Of a DNA stretch of 64,000 nucleotides, positions 8,488 to 16,462 are shown piece after piece (within the stretch, counting starts at the first letter, position 1; every line of letters starts with the position of its first letter). Source of the stretch: Pseudomonas tensinigenes (GTDB taxonomy: Bacteria > Pseudomonadota > Gammaproteobacteria > Pseudomonadales > Pseudomonadaceae); the NCBI RefSeq assembly GCF_014268445.2, contig NZ_CP077089.1:672501-736500 (forward strand). The letters run 5' to 3'. A program made the position numbers and the translations under genes. The notes beneath the pieces were generated by a model. It was not told the DNA's origin. It did not search any database and was given only the letters and a program-made list of their open reading frames with translations.

Positions 8488-9204
8488 TCAGCGGCTCTGG
8501 CGTTGTTGTAACAACAGGTTGCTGAAGCCGGCGCCGGCCAGTTGTTTCTGCGCGGTGGTCAGTTGTTCGCGGTTGCTGAACGGCCCGACCAATACGCGAT
8601 ACCAGGTTTCATCCTTCACCGTGCCGGACTCAACCGCTACCGCCTGACCAAGCAGAATGATCTGCGCACGCACCTTGTCGGCATCGGTTTCCTTGCGGAA
8701 CGAACCGGCCTGCAAGAAGAACTTGGTCACCGGCGCGGCTTTGCTCACCGGCGGTGCTGGCGGCGGGGTAATCCCGGCCAGTGCTGCCTGCGCGCGCGCA
8801 GTGTCGATCTTCGCCGCTTCTGCCGGTGTCACTGGCGTGGTCGGGATGGCCGGCACTTGTGGCGTCGGCAGGGTCTTCTCCGGGACGGCGTCCGGCGGCA
8901 CGATCACTTCCGATTCCGGCAGCAGGGTGTAGAAGTCGTACTTCGGCTTCACCGGTTGCGTCGGGCTCGGCGGGGTCTTGTTGGCCTCGGCGATCTTCGA
9001 CGCTTTCTGCTGTTGCGCCTGTTCGACCTTCTCACGTTTGACCGTGTCGCTACCCTTGCCCGGCTCCAGCTTCATCAGAAACACGATGAACGCGCCGACC
9101 GTGAGGCCGATGGCCATCCACAGCCAGCCCGGAATCGGTTGCTTCGCAGGAGCTTGGTAACGGCTGGCGCCACGCTTGGGTGCAGGTTTTTTCTTGGCAG
9201 CCAA
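8488..9204 (-). CDS. SPOR-domain inner-membrane protein (FtsN-like)
   Basis: The 238-residue bitopic protein has a basic cytoplasmic tail of about 25 residues rich in Lys/Pro, one membrane helix (WLWMAIGLTVGAFIVFLM), a long Pro/Lys/Ala periplasmic linker and a C-terminal SPOR domain (about 160-235, starting FFLQAGSF). SPOR domains bind denuded glycan strands at the division septum, so a role in division or cell-wall remodelling is likely. The start is TTG, one base after the argS stop, with GGAG inside the end of argS. The order argS-SPOR-hslV-hslU is usual in pseudomonads. Confidence 0.9.
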   Translation of the reverse strand: MAAKKKPAPKRGASRYQAPAKQPIPGWLWMAIGLTVGAFIVFLMKLEPGKGSDTVKREKVEQAQQQKASKIAEANKTPPSPTQPVKPKYDFYTLLPESEVIVPPDAVPEKTLPTPQVPAIPTTPVTPAEAAKIDTARAQAALAGITPPPAPPVSKAAPVTKFFLQAGSFRKETDADKVRAQIILLGQAVAVESGTVKDETWYRVLVGPFSNREQLTTAQKQLAGAGFSNLLLQQRQSR

Positions 9205-9205
9205 C

Positions 9206-10942
9206 TTACATACGCTCCAGAGTTTCCAGACCCAACAGCTCCAGGCCTTGCTTGAGGGTGCGACCGGTCAGCGCGGCCAGGCGCAGACGGCTCTGCATCT
9301 GGGCCGGGGTCTCGGCGGCGAGGATCGGGCAGTTCTCGTAGAAGCTGGAGAACAGACCGGCAACGTCGTACAGATAAGTGCAGAGAATGTGCGGCGTGCC
9401 TTTGTCGGACACGTTGTTCAGCACTTCGCCGAACTGCGCCAGTTTCGCCGCCAGCTCTAGTTCGTGTTCCGCCTCGAGCACGATCTGGCCATCGACTTCG
9501 CTGAAGTCCTTGCCCAATTTGCGGAACACACCGGCCACGCGGGTGTAGGCGAACAGCAGGTACGGCGCGCTGTTGCCTTCGAAATTCAGCATCAGGTCGA
9601 AGTTGAAGCTGTAGTCGCTGGTGCGGTGCTTCGACAGGTCGGCGTATTTCACTGCGCCGATGCCGACGACTTTGGCGATGTTGCGCAGTTCGTCTTCGGC
9701 AAGTTCCGGGTTCTTCTCTTTCACCAGGTTGTAGGCGCGTTCCTGCGCTTCGGTGAGCAGATCGATCAGCTTCACGGTGCCGCCGTCACGGGTCTTGAAC
9801 GGACGGCCGTCGGCGCCGTTCATGGTGCCGAAGCCCATGTGTTCCATTTCCATCGGATGGGTGACGAAACCGGCCTTGCGCGCCACGGCGAACACTTGCT
9901 GGAAGTGCAGGGCCTGACGCTGGTCAACGAAGTACAGCGCACGATCAGCTTTCAGCTTGCCGCTGCGGTAGCGCACGGCCGCCAGGTCAGTGGTGGCATA
10001 GAGGTAGCCGCCGTCAGCCTTGACGATGATCACCGGCAGCGGATCGCCATCGGCGTTCTTGAACTCGTCGAGGAACACGCACTGCGCGCCGTTGCTCTCG
10101 ACCAGCATGCCAGCGGCTTTCAGATCGTTGACCACGTTGATCAGGTCGTCGTTGTAGGCGCTTTCGCCCATCACGTCGGCCATGGTCAGTTTGACGTTGA
10201 GCAGTTCGTAGATCTTCTGGCAGTGCGACAGCGAGATGTCCTTGAACTTGGTCCACAGCGCCAGGCACTCGGCATCGCCGGCCTGCAACTTGACCACCAG
10301 ACCACGGGCGCGGTCGGCGAATTCTGCGGATTCGTCGAAACGCTGCTTGGCGGCGCGGTAGAAGTTTTCCAGGTCAGACAGCTCGTCGCTGGTGATCGGG
10401 TTTTCCTGCAAATAAGCCATCAGCATGCCGAACTGGGTACCCCAGTCGCCGACGTGGTTCTGACGGATCACTTCGTCGCCGAGGAATTCGAGGACGCGGG
10501 CCACACCGTCGCCAATGATGGTCGAGCGCAAGTGGCCGACGTGCATCTCTTTGGCCAGGTTCGGTGCCGACAGGTCGACCACGGTGCGTTGCGCCGGGCC
10601 GGCCTTGCGTACGCCAACATGGGCATCAGCCAATGCAGCGTCGAGACGCGAGGCCAAAGCCTGGGTGTTCTGGAAGAAGTTGATGAAGCCCGGGCCAGCG
10701 ATTTCGGCCTTGGTGACGTTCTCGTCAGCCGGCAGTGCGGCGATGATTTTTTCCGCCAGATCGCGCGGCTTCATGCCCGCAGGCTTGGCCAGCATCATCG
10801 CGATGTTGCTGGCGAAGTCGCCGTGAGTCTTGTCACGGGCGTTCTCCACCTGAATCGCCGGCGACAGGCCTTCAGGCAACACACCTTCGTTGACGAGTTG
10901 GGTGAGGGCTTGTTGGATCAGCTGGCGAATGGTGTCTTTCAT
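9206..10942 (-). CDS. argS: Arginyl-tRNA synthetase
   Basis: The 578-residue class I synthetase attaches arginine to tRNA-Arg. The N-terminal additional domain (about 1-110) precedes the HIGH-type signature HVGH in [20 protein letters not shown]. The usual KMSKS loop is replaced by the [11 protein letters not shown] stretch, as in many ArgS. A C-terminal helical anticodon-binding domain ends [13 protein letters not shown]. The ATG at 10942 was chosen because the protein then starts [11 protein letters not shown] like other ArgS. The frame stays open 30 codons further upstream, but that part does not look coding. Confidence 0.97.
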   Translation of the reverse strand: MKDTIRQLIQQALTQLVNEGVLPEGLSPAIQVENARDKTHGDFASNIAMMLAKPAGMKPRDLAEKIIAALPADENVTKAEIAGPGFINFFQNTQALASRLDAALADAHVGVRKAGPAQRTVVDLSAPNLAKEMHVGHLRSTIIGDGVARVLEFLGDEVIRQNHVGDWGTQFGMLMAYLQENPITSDELSDLENFYRAAKQRFDESAEFADRARGLVVKLQAGDAECLALWTKFKDISLSHCQKIYELLNVKLTMADVMGESAYNDDLINVVNDLKAAGMLVESNGAQCVFLDEFKNADGDPLPVIIVKADGGYLYATTDLAAVRYRSGKLKADRALYFVDQRQALHFQQVFAVARKAGFVTHPMEMEHMGFGTMNGADGRPFKTRDGGTVKLIDLLTEAQERAYNLVKEKNPELAEDELRNIAKVVGIGAVKYADLSKHRTSDYSFNFDLMLNFEGNSAPYLLFAYTRVAGVFRKLGKDFSEVDGQIVLEAEHELELAAKLAQFGEVLNNVSDKGTPHILCTYLYDVAGLFSSFYENCPILAAETPAQMQSRLRLAALTGRTLKQGLELLGLETLERM

Positions 10943-11075
10943 GGTCTTCTCTTTCGACCGCAAGCGCGGCGGGCGCATCGATGCGCGGGTGGAAAAACTG
11001 GGCATTATCCGTTGCGAAGACGGGCTTGCCAACCTTAGCAGGCAGCTTATGGATATGTGGTGACAAATAGATCAT

Positions 11076-11128
11076 TTTCGCGAGCAAGAGCGGCGCAATC
11101 CTTGTGGGAGCGAGCCTGCTCGCGAAGG
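11076..11128. repeat. REP pair with one degenerate copy
   Basis: A decayed copy (TTTCGCGAGCAAGAGCGGC) precedes a good copy (GTGGGAGCGAGCCTGCTCGC) just beyond the priA stop. The arms point outward. Confidence 0.7.
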
Positions 11129-11139
11129 CGATCTCTCTA

Positions 11140-13359
11140 TCAATACAAATCTACAGGGTCGACATCCAGCGACCAGCGCACCGCCCGCCCACTCGGCATC
11201 TGCTCCAGCACCAGCAACCAGCTCGCCAGCAACCGGTGCAACGGTGCCCGCGCCGTCGCCTGCAACAAAAGCTGCGCACGATAACGCCCTGCCCGCCGCT
11301 CCATCGGCGCTGGCACCGGCCCGAGCAATTCAATCCCGCTCAGATTCTGCTCGGCCAACAAGCGCTCTGCCTCGCTGCACGCCTCATCGAGAAAGCCTTC
11401 CGCCTGCCCCGGTTTGTGCGCTTCGGCACGCAACAACGCCAGATGCGCAAACGGCGGCAACCCGGCGGCGCGGCGCTCACTCAAGGCCTGTTCGGCGAAG
11501 GCGAAATAGCCTTGTTCGGTGAGCTGCACCAATAAAGGATGGTCGGCGAGGTGCGTCTGAATGATCACCTTGCCCGGTTCTTCCGCTCGCCCGGCGCGCC
11601 CGGCCACCTGCACGATCAACTGCGCCATGCGCTCGCTGGCGCGGAAGTCACCGGAGAACAACCCGCCGTCGGCATCGAGGATCGACACCAGCGTCACCCG
11701 CGGAAAGTGGTGCCCTTTGGCCAACATTTGCGTGCCGACCAGAATGCACGGCTGGCCCTTCTGGATCGTCGCGAACAGTTGATTCATCGCGTCTTTGCGT
11801 GACGTGCTGTCGCGGTCGACGCGCAGCACCGGATAATCGGGGAACAGGATTGCCAATCGCTCTTCGGCGCGCTCGGTGCCAGCACCCACGGGCCGCAAAT
11901 CAACCTTGTTGCACTTCGGACATTGGCGCGGCGTGCGCTCGACGTAGCCACAATGGTGGCAGCGCAATTCGCCGTAACGCTGGTGCACGGTCATCCGCGC
12001 ATCGCAACGTGAACACTCGGACATCCAGCCGCAGTCGTGGCAGAGCAACGTTGGCGCAAAGCCGCGACGGTTGAGGAACACCAACACCTGTTGCCCATTC
12101 GCCAGCGTCTGACCGATGGCTTGCTGCATCGGCCCGGAAATCCCACTGTCCAGTGGACGGCTTTTCACATCCAGACGCAGGAAGCGCGGCTGCTTGGCGC
12201 CGCCCGCGCGTTCATTCAGGCGTAGCAAGCCATAGCGACCGGTGTAGGCGTTGTGCAGGCTTTCCAGCGATGGCGTGGCGGAGCCGAGCACGATCGGGAT
12301 GTTTTCCTGCCGCGCGCGCACCAGCGCCAGATCACGGGCGTGGTAACGCAGCCCTTCCTGCTGTTTATAAGAGCCGTCGTGCTCTTCATCGATGATGATC
12401 AGCCCGGGGTTCTTCATCGGCGTGAACAGCGCCGAGCGGGTGCCGATAATAATGTCGGCCTCGCCATCGCGCGCTGCGAGCCAGGCGTCGAGGCGCTCGC
12501 GGTCATTGACCGCCGAGTGCAGCAGGGCGATCCGCGCGTTGAAGCGTTGCTCGAAGCGCGCCAGGGTCTGCGGGCCGAGGTTGATCTCCGGGATCAGTAC
12601 CAAGGCCTGCTTGCCGGCTTCGAGGGTTTCGCGGATCAGTTGCAAATAGACTTCGGTCTTGCCGCTGCCGGTGACGCCGGCCAGCAGGAACGCGTGATAA
12701 CTGTCGAACCCGGCGCGGATCGCCTCGTATGCGGCGCGTTGTTCGGTGTTGAGCGGTAATTCCGGTTGCGCCAGCCAATGTTCGTGGCGCGCGCCTGGGG
12801 CATGGCGGCGGATTTCCACTTGCACCAGACCTTTGGCCAGCAGCAAATCGAGACTGTCTTTGCTCAACATCAGTTTGCTCAGCAACTGATGGGCGACGCC
12901 GTGCGGGTGCTGGGCCAGCGTTGCGAGTGCTTCGCGCTGGCGCGGTGCGCGGGCAATGCGCGGGTCATCAAGGCTGGCGCCGGGGACGGCTGACCAGAAG
13001 CGCTCTTGCCGAGCCTCGGCCAGTTCGCCCTGACGCAATAGCACCGGCAACGCCCAGCTCAAGGTGTCGCCGAGGCTGTGCTGATAATACTGCGACGTCC
13101 ACAGGCACAACTTGAACAGCGCCGGTGGCAGCGGCGGCGTGGCATCAAGCAGAGCCAGCGCCGGTTTGAGTTTTTCCACCGGGACTTCGCTGGTGTCGGT
13201 GACCTCGACCAGAATCCCGATCATCTCGCGTCGACCGAACGGTACCCGCAGGCGCATGCCCGGCTGCAATTGTTCACGCAGCACGCCGGCCGGGGCCCGA
13301 TAGTCGAACAGGCGGCGCAAGGGTGAAGGCAGGGCGAGGCGCAGAATGGCGTCGGGCAC
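11140..13359 (-). CDS. priA: Primosomal replication-restart helicase PriA
   Basis: The 739-residue superfamily 2 helicase recognises stalled forks and reloads the replisome. An N-terminal 3'-DNA-binding domain comes first. Next are Walker A GVTGSGKTEVYLQ (about residue 228), the DEEH box in IIDEEHDGSYKQ, and helicase motifs such as GSATPSLESL. The zinc-binding insertion has the Cys pairs CHDCGWMSECSRC and CHHC...CPKC. The start is GTG in a GC-rich context. It stands alone on the minus strand with REP pairs on both sides. Confidence 0.97.
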   Translation of the reverse strand: MPDAILRLALPSPLRRLFDYRAPAGVLREQLQPGMRLRVPFGRREMIGILVEVTDTSEVPVEKLKPALALLDATPPLPPALFKLCLWTSQYYQHSLGDTLSWALPVLLRQGELAEARQERFWSAVPGASLDDPRIARAPRQREALATLAQHPHGVAHQLLSKLMLSKDSLDLLLAKGLVQVEIRRHAPGARHEHWLAQPELPLNTEQRAAYEAIRAGFDSYHAFLLAGVTGSGKTEVYLQLIRETLEAGKQALVLIPEINLGPQTLARFEQRFNARIALLHSAVNDRERLDAWLAARDGEADIIIGTRSALFTPMKNPGLIIIDEEHDGSYKQQEGLRYHARDLALVRARQENIPIVLGSATPSLESLHNAYTGRYGLLRLNERAGGAKQPRFLRLDVKSRPLDSGISGPMQQAIGQTLANGQQVLVFLNRRGFAPTLLCHDCGWMSECSRCDARMTVHQRYGELRCHHCGYVERTPRQCPKCNKVDLRPVGAGTERAEERLAILFPDYPVLRVDRDSTSRKDAMNQLFATIQKGQPCILVGTQMLAKGHHFPRVTLVSILDADGGLFSGDFRASERMAQLIVQVAGRAGRAEEPGKVIIQTHLADHPLLVQLTEQGYFAFAEQALSERRAAGLPPFAHLALLRAEAHKPGQAEGFLDEACSEAERLLAEQNLSGIELLGPVPAPMERRAGRYRAQLLLQATARAPLHRLLASWLLVLEQMPSGRAVRWSLDVDPVDLY

Positions 13360-13408
13360 GCGGGGGGGATCTCTATAAACAGACGATTAAAAGGACTGCG
13401 TACATTAC

Positions 13409-13502
13409 CTGTGGGAGCGAGCCTGCTCGCGAAAGCGGCGTGTCAGGCGACGAAAATACTGGCTGATAGATCGTTTTCGCGAGCAGGCTCGCTCCCACAG
13501 GG
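13409..13502. repeat. REP pair (REPIN), arms inward
   Basis: TGTGGGAGCGAGCCTGCTCG at the left and its exact complement at 13476-13500 flank about 40 bases that include CGAAAGCGG. The pair lies between divergent priA and rpmE. Confidence 0.9.
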
Positions 13503-13551
13503 ACAGCGCAATGGGCCGGGAGCCTAGCAGACGGTCGGTCTCGGTGACAGC

Positions 13552-13579
13552 TTGCGTGTTTGAAAAGGTCTGGTAGAAT
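13552..13579 (+). promoter_or_regulatory. Candidate sigma-70 promoter of rpmE
   Basis: TTGCGT, 16 bases, then TAGAAT preceded by TGG (an extended -10). The -10 lies about 70 bases before the rpmE ATG, leaving a leader where L31 or zinc-related control could act. Confidence 0.5.
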
Positions 13580-13648
13580 CCGCGGCCTAATTACGTGCGG
13601 TATTCAACAATAGTGTTGGGTGGCGGCACGCTAGCTGAGGAAGACACC

Positions 13649-13876
13649 ATGAAAGCTGATATTCACCCGAATTACCCAGTCATCGCTGTTACCTGCAGCT
13701 GTGGCAACAAGTTCGAAACTCGTTCGACTTTCGGCAAAGCTCTGCCAATCGACGTTTGCAACGAATGCCACCCGTTCTACACCGGTAAGCAGAAGACTCT
13801 GGACACTGGCGGCCGCGTTCAGCGCTTCGCAGACCGTTTCGGTGCTTTCGGCAAGAAACCTGCTGCTGCAGAGTAA
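13649..13876 (+). CDS. rpmE: 50S ribosomal protein L31, zinc-binding form
   Basis: The 75-residue protein starts [16 protein letters not shown]. Four cysteines, C16 and C18 (CSC) plus C37 and C40 (CNEC), form the zinc site that defines the C+ paralogue. The zinc-free RpmE2 version is normally made under zinc limitation. The ATG at 13649 was chosen over an in-frame start 18 codons upstream because it matches the family. GAGGAAGA lies 6-13 bases upstream. Confidence 0.97.
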   Translation: MKADIHPNYPVIAVTCSCGNKFETRSTFGKALPIDVCNECHPFYTGKQKTLDTGGRVQRFADRFGAFGKKPAAAE

Positions 13877-13878
13877 GG

Positions 13879-14691
13879 TTGAAGGGCCCGGTGGGCTTTT
13901 CCTCGTTGCTGAAAAAGGCGTCCCTTGCGGGCGCCTTTTTTGTGTCTGCGATTTGGCTGTCCGGGGCGCAAGCCTTCTGCCCGGCACCTGCGGGGCTGAC
14001 CAGCGTCACGGTGCAGCGCGTGGTCGATGGCGACACGCTGCGCCTGAGCGATGGTCGCAGCGTACGCATGATCGGCCTCAACACGCCTGAACTGGGCAAG
14101 CAGGGCCGCAGCGACGAACCCTTCGCCGTGGCGGCACGCAAACGCCTGCAAGCGCTGGTCGATGCCAGCGGTGGACGCGTCGGATTGCTGCCCGGCAAGC
14201 AAGCCAAAGACCATTACGGGCGTACGCTCGCGCATATTTACAGCGCCAGCGGCGCCAATCTCGAAGCGCAAATGCTCGCCGATGGCCTCGGTTTCCAGGT
14301 CGCGGTGGCGCCGAATGTCGATCTTGTCGCCTGCCAGCAAGCCGCCGAACGCAGTGCGCGAAAGGCCGGGCTGGGCCTTTGGCGGCAATCTCCTGTACTG
14401 AAAGCGGAGCAGATTCAGCGCTCGGGTTTCGCCGTGATCAGTGGGCGTGTGAGCAAGGTTCAGCGCAATCGTGGCGGAATCTGGATCGAGTTGCAGGATG
14501 CGCTTGTATTGCGCGTTGCACCCAATCTGGTCGGACAATTCGACAATGCCCGTTTGCAGGCGCTGAAAGGCAAGCAGATCGAGGCTCGCGGCTGGATCGT
14601 TGATCGTTCCCGGCGCGATGGATTGCAATCCGGTCAGTCGCGCTGGCTACTTCCGTTGACGGATCCTGCGATGTTGCAAACGCCGCGCTGA
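13879..14691 (+). CDS. Exported thermonuclease-like (SNase-fold) protein
   Basis: The product has up to 270 residues with an N-terminal signal peptide (KKASLAGAFFVSAIWLSGAQA, then FCPAP). The staphylococcal-nuclease domain (about 45-165) carries VVDGDTLRL, IGLNTPELGKQG and a DHYGRTLAHIY block, so the Asp and Arg/Glu positions used for catalysis look kept. The C-terminal 90 residues resemble an OB-like extension. The start is uncertain: TTG at 13879, GTG at 13891 and TTG at 13906 are all in frame. The rpmE terminator hairpin overlaps its signal-peptide codons. It is probably a periplasmic or secreted nuclease. Confidence 0.85.
   Translation: MKGPVGFSSLLKKASLAGAFFVSAIWLSGAQAFCPAPAGLTSVTVQRVVDGDTLRLSDGRSVRMIGLNTPELGKQGRSDEPFAVAARKRLQALVDASGGRVGLLPGKQAKDHYGRTLAHIYSASGANLEAQMLADGLGFQVAVAPNVDLVACQQAAERSARKAGLGLWRQSPVLKAEQIQRSGFAVISGRVSKVQRNRGGIWIELQDALVLRVAPNLVGQFDNARLQALKGKQIEARGWIVDRSRRDGLQSGQSRWLLPLTDPAMLQTPR
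13911..13941 (+). terminator. Rho-independent terminator after rpmE, inside the next coding region
   Basis: AAAAAGGCGTCCC-TTGC-GGGCGCCTTTTTT has a strong stem and a T run. It lies 35 bases after the rpmE stop and codes KKASLAGAFF of the nuclease signal peptide. Confidence 0.75.
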
Positions 14692-14874
14692 AGAAAAATT
14701 GTAGACATTTTTTCTATCGATTGTGAACAGTCCAGCCCTTGTGCGCCGTGGCTCTTGGCCCAAAGTCGTAGGGCAGGGCGCTTGACAGGGGTGACCGCTC
14801 AGTCTTGTGGGGACTTTGCGAGGCGCGTATCCTCGCTGACCAGTCTGTCCAACAGTAAAAAGCGGAATGCCAAA

Positions 14875-16143
14875 ATGTCTGATCTGAAAACTGCCGCTCT
14901 CGAATATCATGCCAATCCTCGTCCAGGGAAGCTGAGTGTCGAGCTCACCAAGGCCACTGCTACCGCTCGCGACTTGTCGCTGGCCTACAGCCCCGGCGTA
15001 GCTGAACCAGTGCGTGAGATCGCTCGCGATCCTGAACTGGCCTACAAATACACCGGCAAGGGCAACCTGGTTGCAGTCATTTCCGATGGCACCGCGATTC
15101 TCGGTCTGGGCAACCTCGGCCCATTGGCTTCCAAGCCAGTGATGGAAGGTAAAGGCGTACTGTTCAAGCGCTTCGCCGGCATCGACGTTTTCGACATCGA
15201 AGTCGACTCCGAAAGCCCGCAAGCCTTCATCGACACGGTAAAACGCATCTCCATCACCTTCGGTGGCATCAACCTGGAAGACATCAAGGCGCCAGAGTGC
15301 TTTGAGATCGAACGTGCTCTGATCGAGCAGTGCGACATTCCGGTGTTCCACGATGACCAGCACGGCACCGCGATCGTGACTGCTGCGGGCATGATCAACG
15401 CCCTGGAAATCGCTGGCAAAACCCTGCCAGACGCCAAGATCGTCTGCCTGGGCGCCGGCGCTGCGGCCATCTCCTGCATGAAACTGCTGGTGAGCATGGG
15501 TGCACGCATCGAAAACATCTTCATGGTTGACCGTACCGGCGTGATCCACTCCGGCCGTGACGACCTGAACCAGTACAAAGCCGTATTCGCTCACGCGACC
15601 GACAAGCGCAGCCTGGCTGACGCACTGGCGGGCGCTGACGTGTTCGTCGGTTTGTCCGGCCCGAACCTGCTCAGCGCTGAAGGCCTGCTGTCGATGGCAC
15701 CGAACCCGATCGTGTTCGCCTGCTCGAACCCGGATCCGGAAATCTCCCCGGAGCTGGCGCACGCTACCCGTAGCGACGTGATCATGGCCACCGGCCGTTC
15801 GGACTACCCGAACCAGGTCAACAACGTGCTGGGCTTCCCGTTCATCTTCCGTGGTGCCCTGGACGTTCGCGCCAAGCGCATCAACGAAGAAATGAAAGTG
15901 GCTGCGGCCAACGCCCTGCGTGAACTGGCCAAGCTGCCTGTTCCACAGGACGTGTGCGATGCCTACGGTGGCGCGCCGCTGGAATTCGGTCGTGAGTACA
16001 TCATTCCGAAGCCAATGGACAAGCGCCTGATCACCCTGATCTCCGACGCTGTGGCCAAGGCAGCAATCGAGACTGGTGTGGCGACCCTGCCGTATCCGAA
16101 GAACTACCCGCTGAAAAGCGTGGATGACGTGTTCAACGGCTAA
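14875..16143 (+). CDS. maeB: Malic enzyme (malate dehydrogenase, oxaloacetate-decarboxylating)
   Basis: The 422-residue enzyme converts malate to pyruvate and CO2 with reduction of NAD(P). The N-terminal malic domain has YSPGVAEP, the catalytic Lys region [15 protein letters not shown] and the metal site HDDQHGTA. The NAD(P)-binding domain has GAGAAAISC. It is the short form without the phosphotransacetylase extension found in E. coli MaeB, so the symbol refers to the family. The ATG at 14875 gives the canonical [14 protein letters not shown] strong terminator follows. Confidence 0.93.
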   Translation: MSDLKTAALEYHANPRPGKLSVELTKATATARDLSLAYSPGVAEPVREIARDPELAYKYTGKGNLVAVISDGTAILGLGNLGPLASKPVMEGKGVLFKRFAGIDVFDIEVDSESPQAFIDTVKRISITFGGINLEDIKAPECFEIERALIEQCDIPVFHDDQHGTAIVTAAGMINALEIAGKTLPDAKIVCLGAGAAAISCMKLLVSMGARIENIFMVDRTGVIHSGRDDLNQYKAVFAHATDKRSLADALAGADVFVGLSGPNLLSAEGLLSMAPNPIVFACSNPDPEISPELAHATRSDVIMATGRSDYPNQVNNVLGFPFIFRGALDVRAKRINEEMKVAAANALRELAKLPVPQDVCDAYGGAPLEFGREYIIPKPMDKRLITLISDAVAKAAIETGVATLPYPKNYPLKSVDDVFNG

Positions 16144-16164
16144 GTCGTTGTAGCGCTTCAACCG

Positions 16165-16196
16165 AAAGCCCCGGCTCGTGAGAGTCGGGGCTTTTT
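16165..16196 (+). terminator. Rho-independent terminator after maeB
   Basis: AAAGCCCCGGCTC and GAGTCGGGGCTTTTT pair around a short loop, 21 bases after the maeB stop. Part of it belongs to the 70-base inverted repeat 16186-16255 / 16355-16424. Confidence 0.85.
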
Positions 16197-16213
16197 ATTG
16201 CCTGAGGATCAAG

Positions 16214-16396
16214 AGCCCCTCACCCTAGCCCTCTCCCGGAGGGAGAGGGGACTGACTGGGGGATGCTCGGGAGTTGCACCGACCTGAACATGCCCTGCCG
16301 AATCCATAATCGACACCATACTTTCAGGTCGATGTAGGAAGCCAGACAACTCGGTCAGTCCCCTCTCCCTCCGGGAGAGGGTTAGGGTGAGGGGCT
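16214..16396. repeat. Long-inverted-repeat (MITE-like) element, copy 2
   Basis: It is the same element as 316-497 but inverted: its complement shares TCGATTATGGATTCGG, CGACCTGAAAG and GCATCCCCCA with copy 1 in the same order. It sits between convergent maeB and mrcA. The inverted symmetry runs beyond the element into both flanking terminators, giving 70-base arms (16186-16255 and 16355-16424) with one mismatch and a 99-base centre. Confidence 0.9.
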
Positions 16397-16413
16397 CTTG
16401 ATCCTCAGGCAAT

Positions 16414-16449
16414 AAAAAGCCCCGCACTTCTCACGAAAGCGGGGCTTTT
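16414..16449 (-). terminator. Rho-independent terminator after mrcA
   Basis: Read on the minus strand, AAAAGCCCCGC-TTTCGTGAGAAGT-GCGGGGCTTTTT is a stem-loop with a T run, 13 bases after the mrcA stop. It is the inverted counterpart of the maeB terminator. Confidence 0.8.
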
Positions 16450-16462
16450 CAATACCGTTAGA

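Noticed and set aside
14782..14810. TTGACA upstream of maeB considered as a promoter
   Set aside because: No acceptable -10 lies 16-18 bases further on, so it was not listed as a feature.
14647..16161. Open frame of 504 codons opposite maeB
   Set aside because: Same shadow composition. maeB itself has all catalytic motifs on the plus strand.
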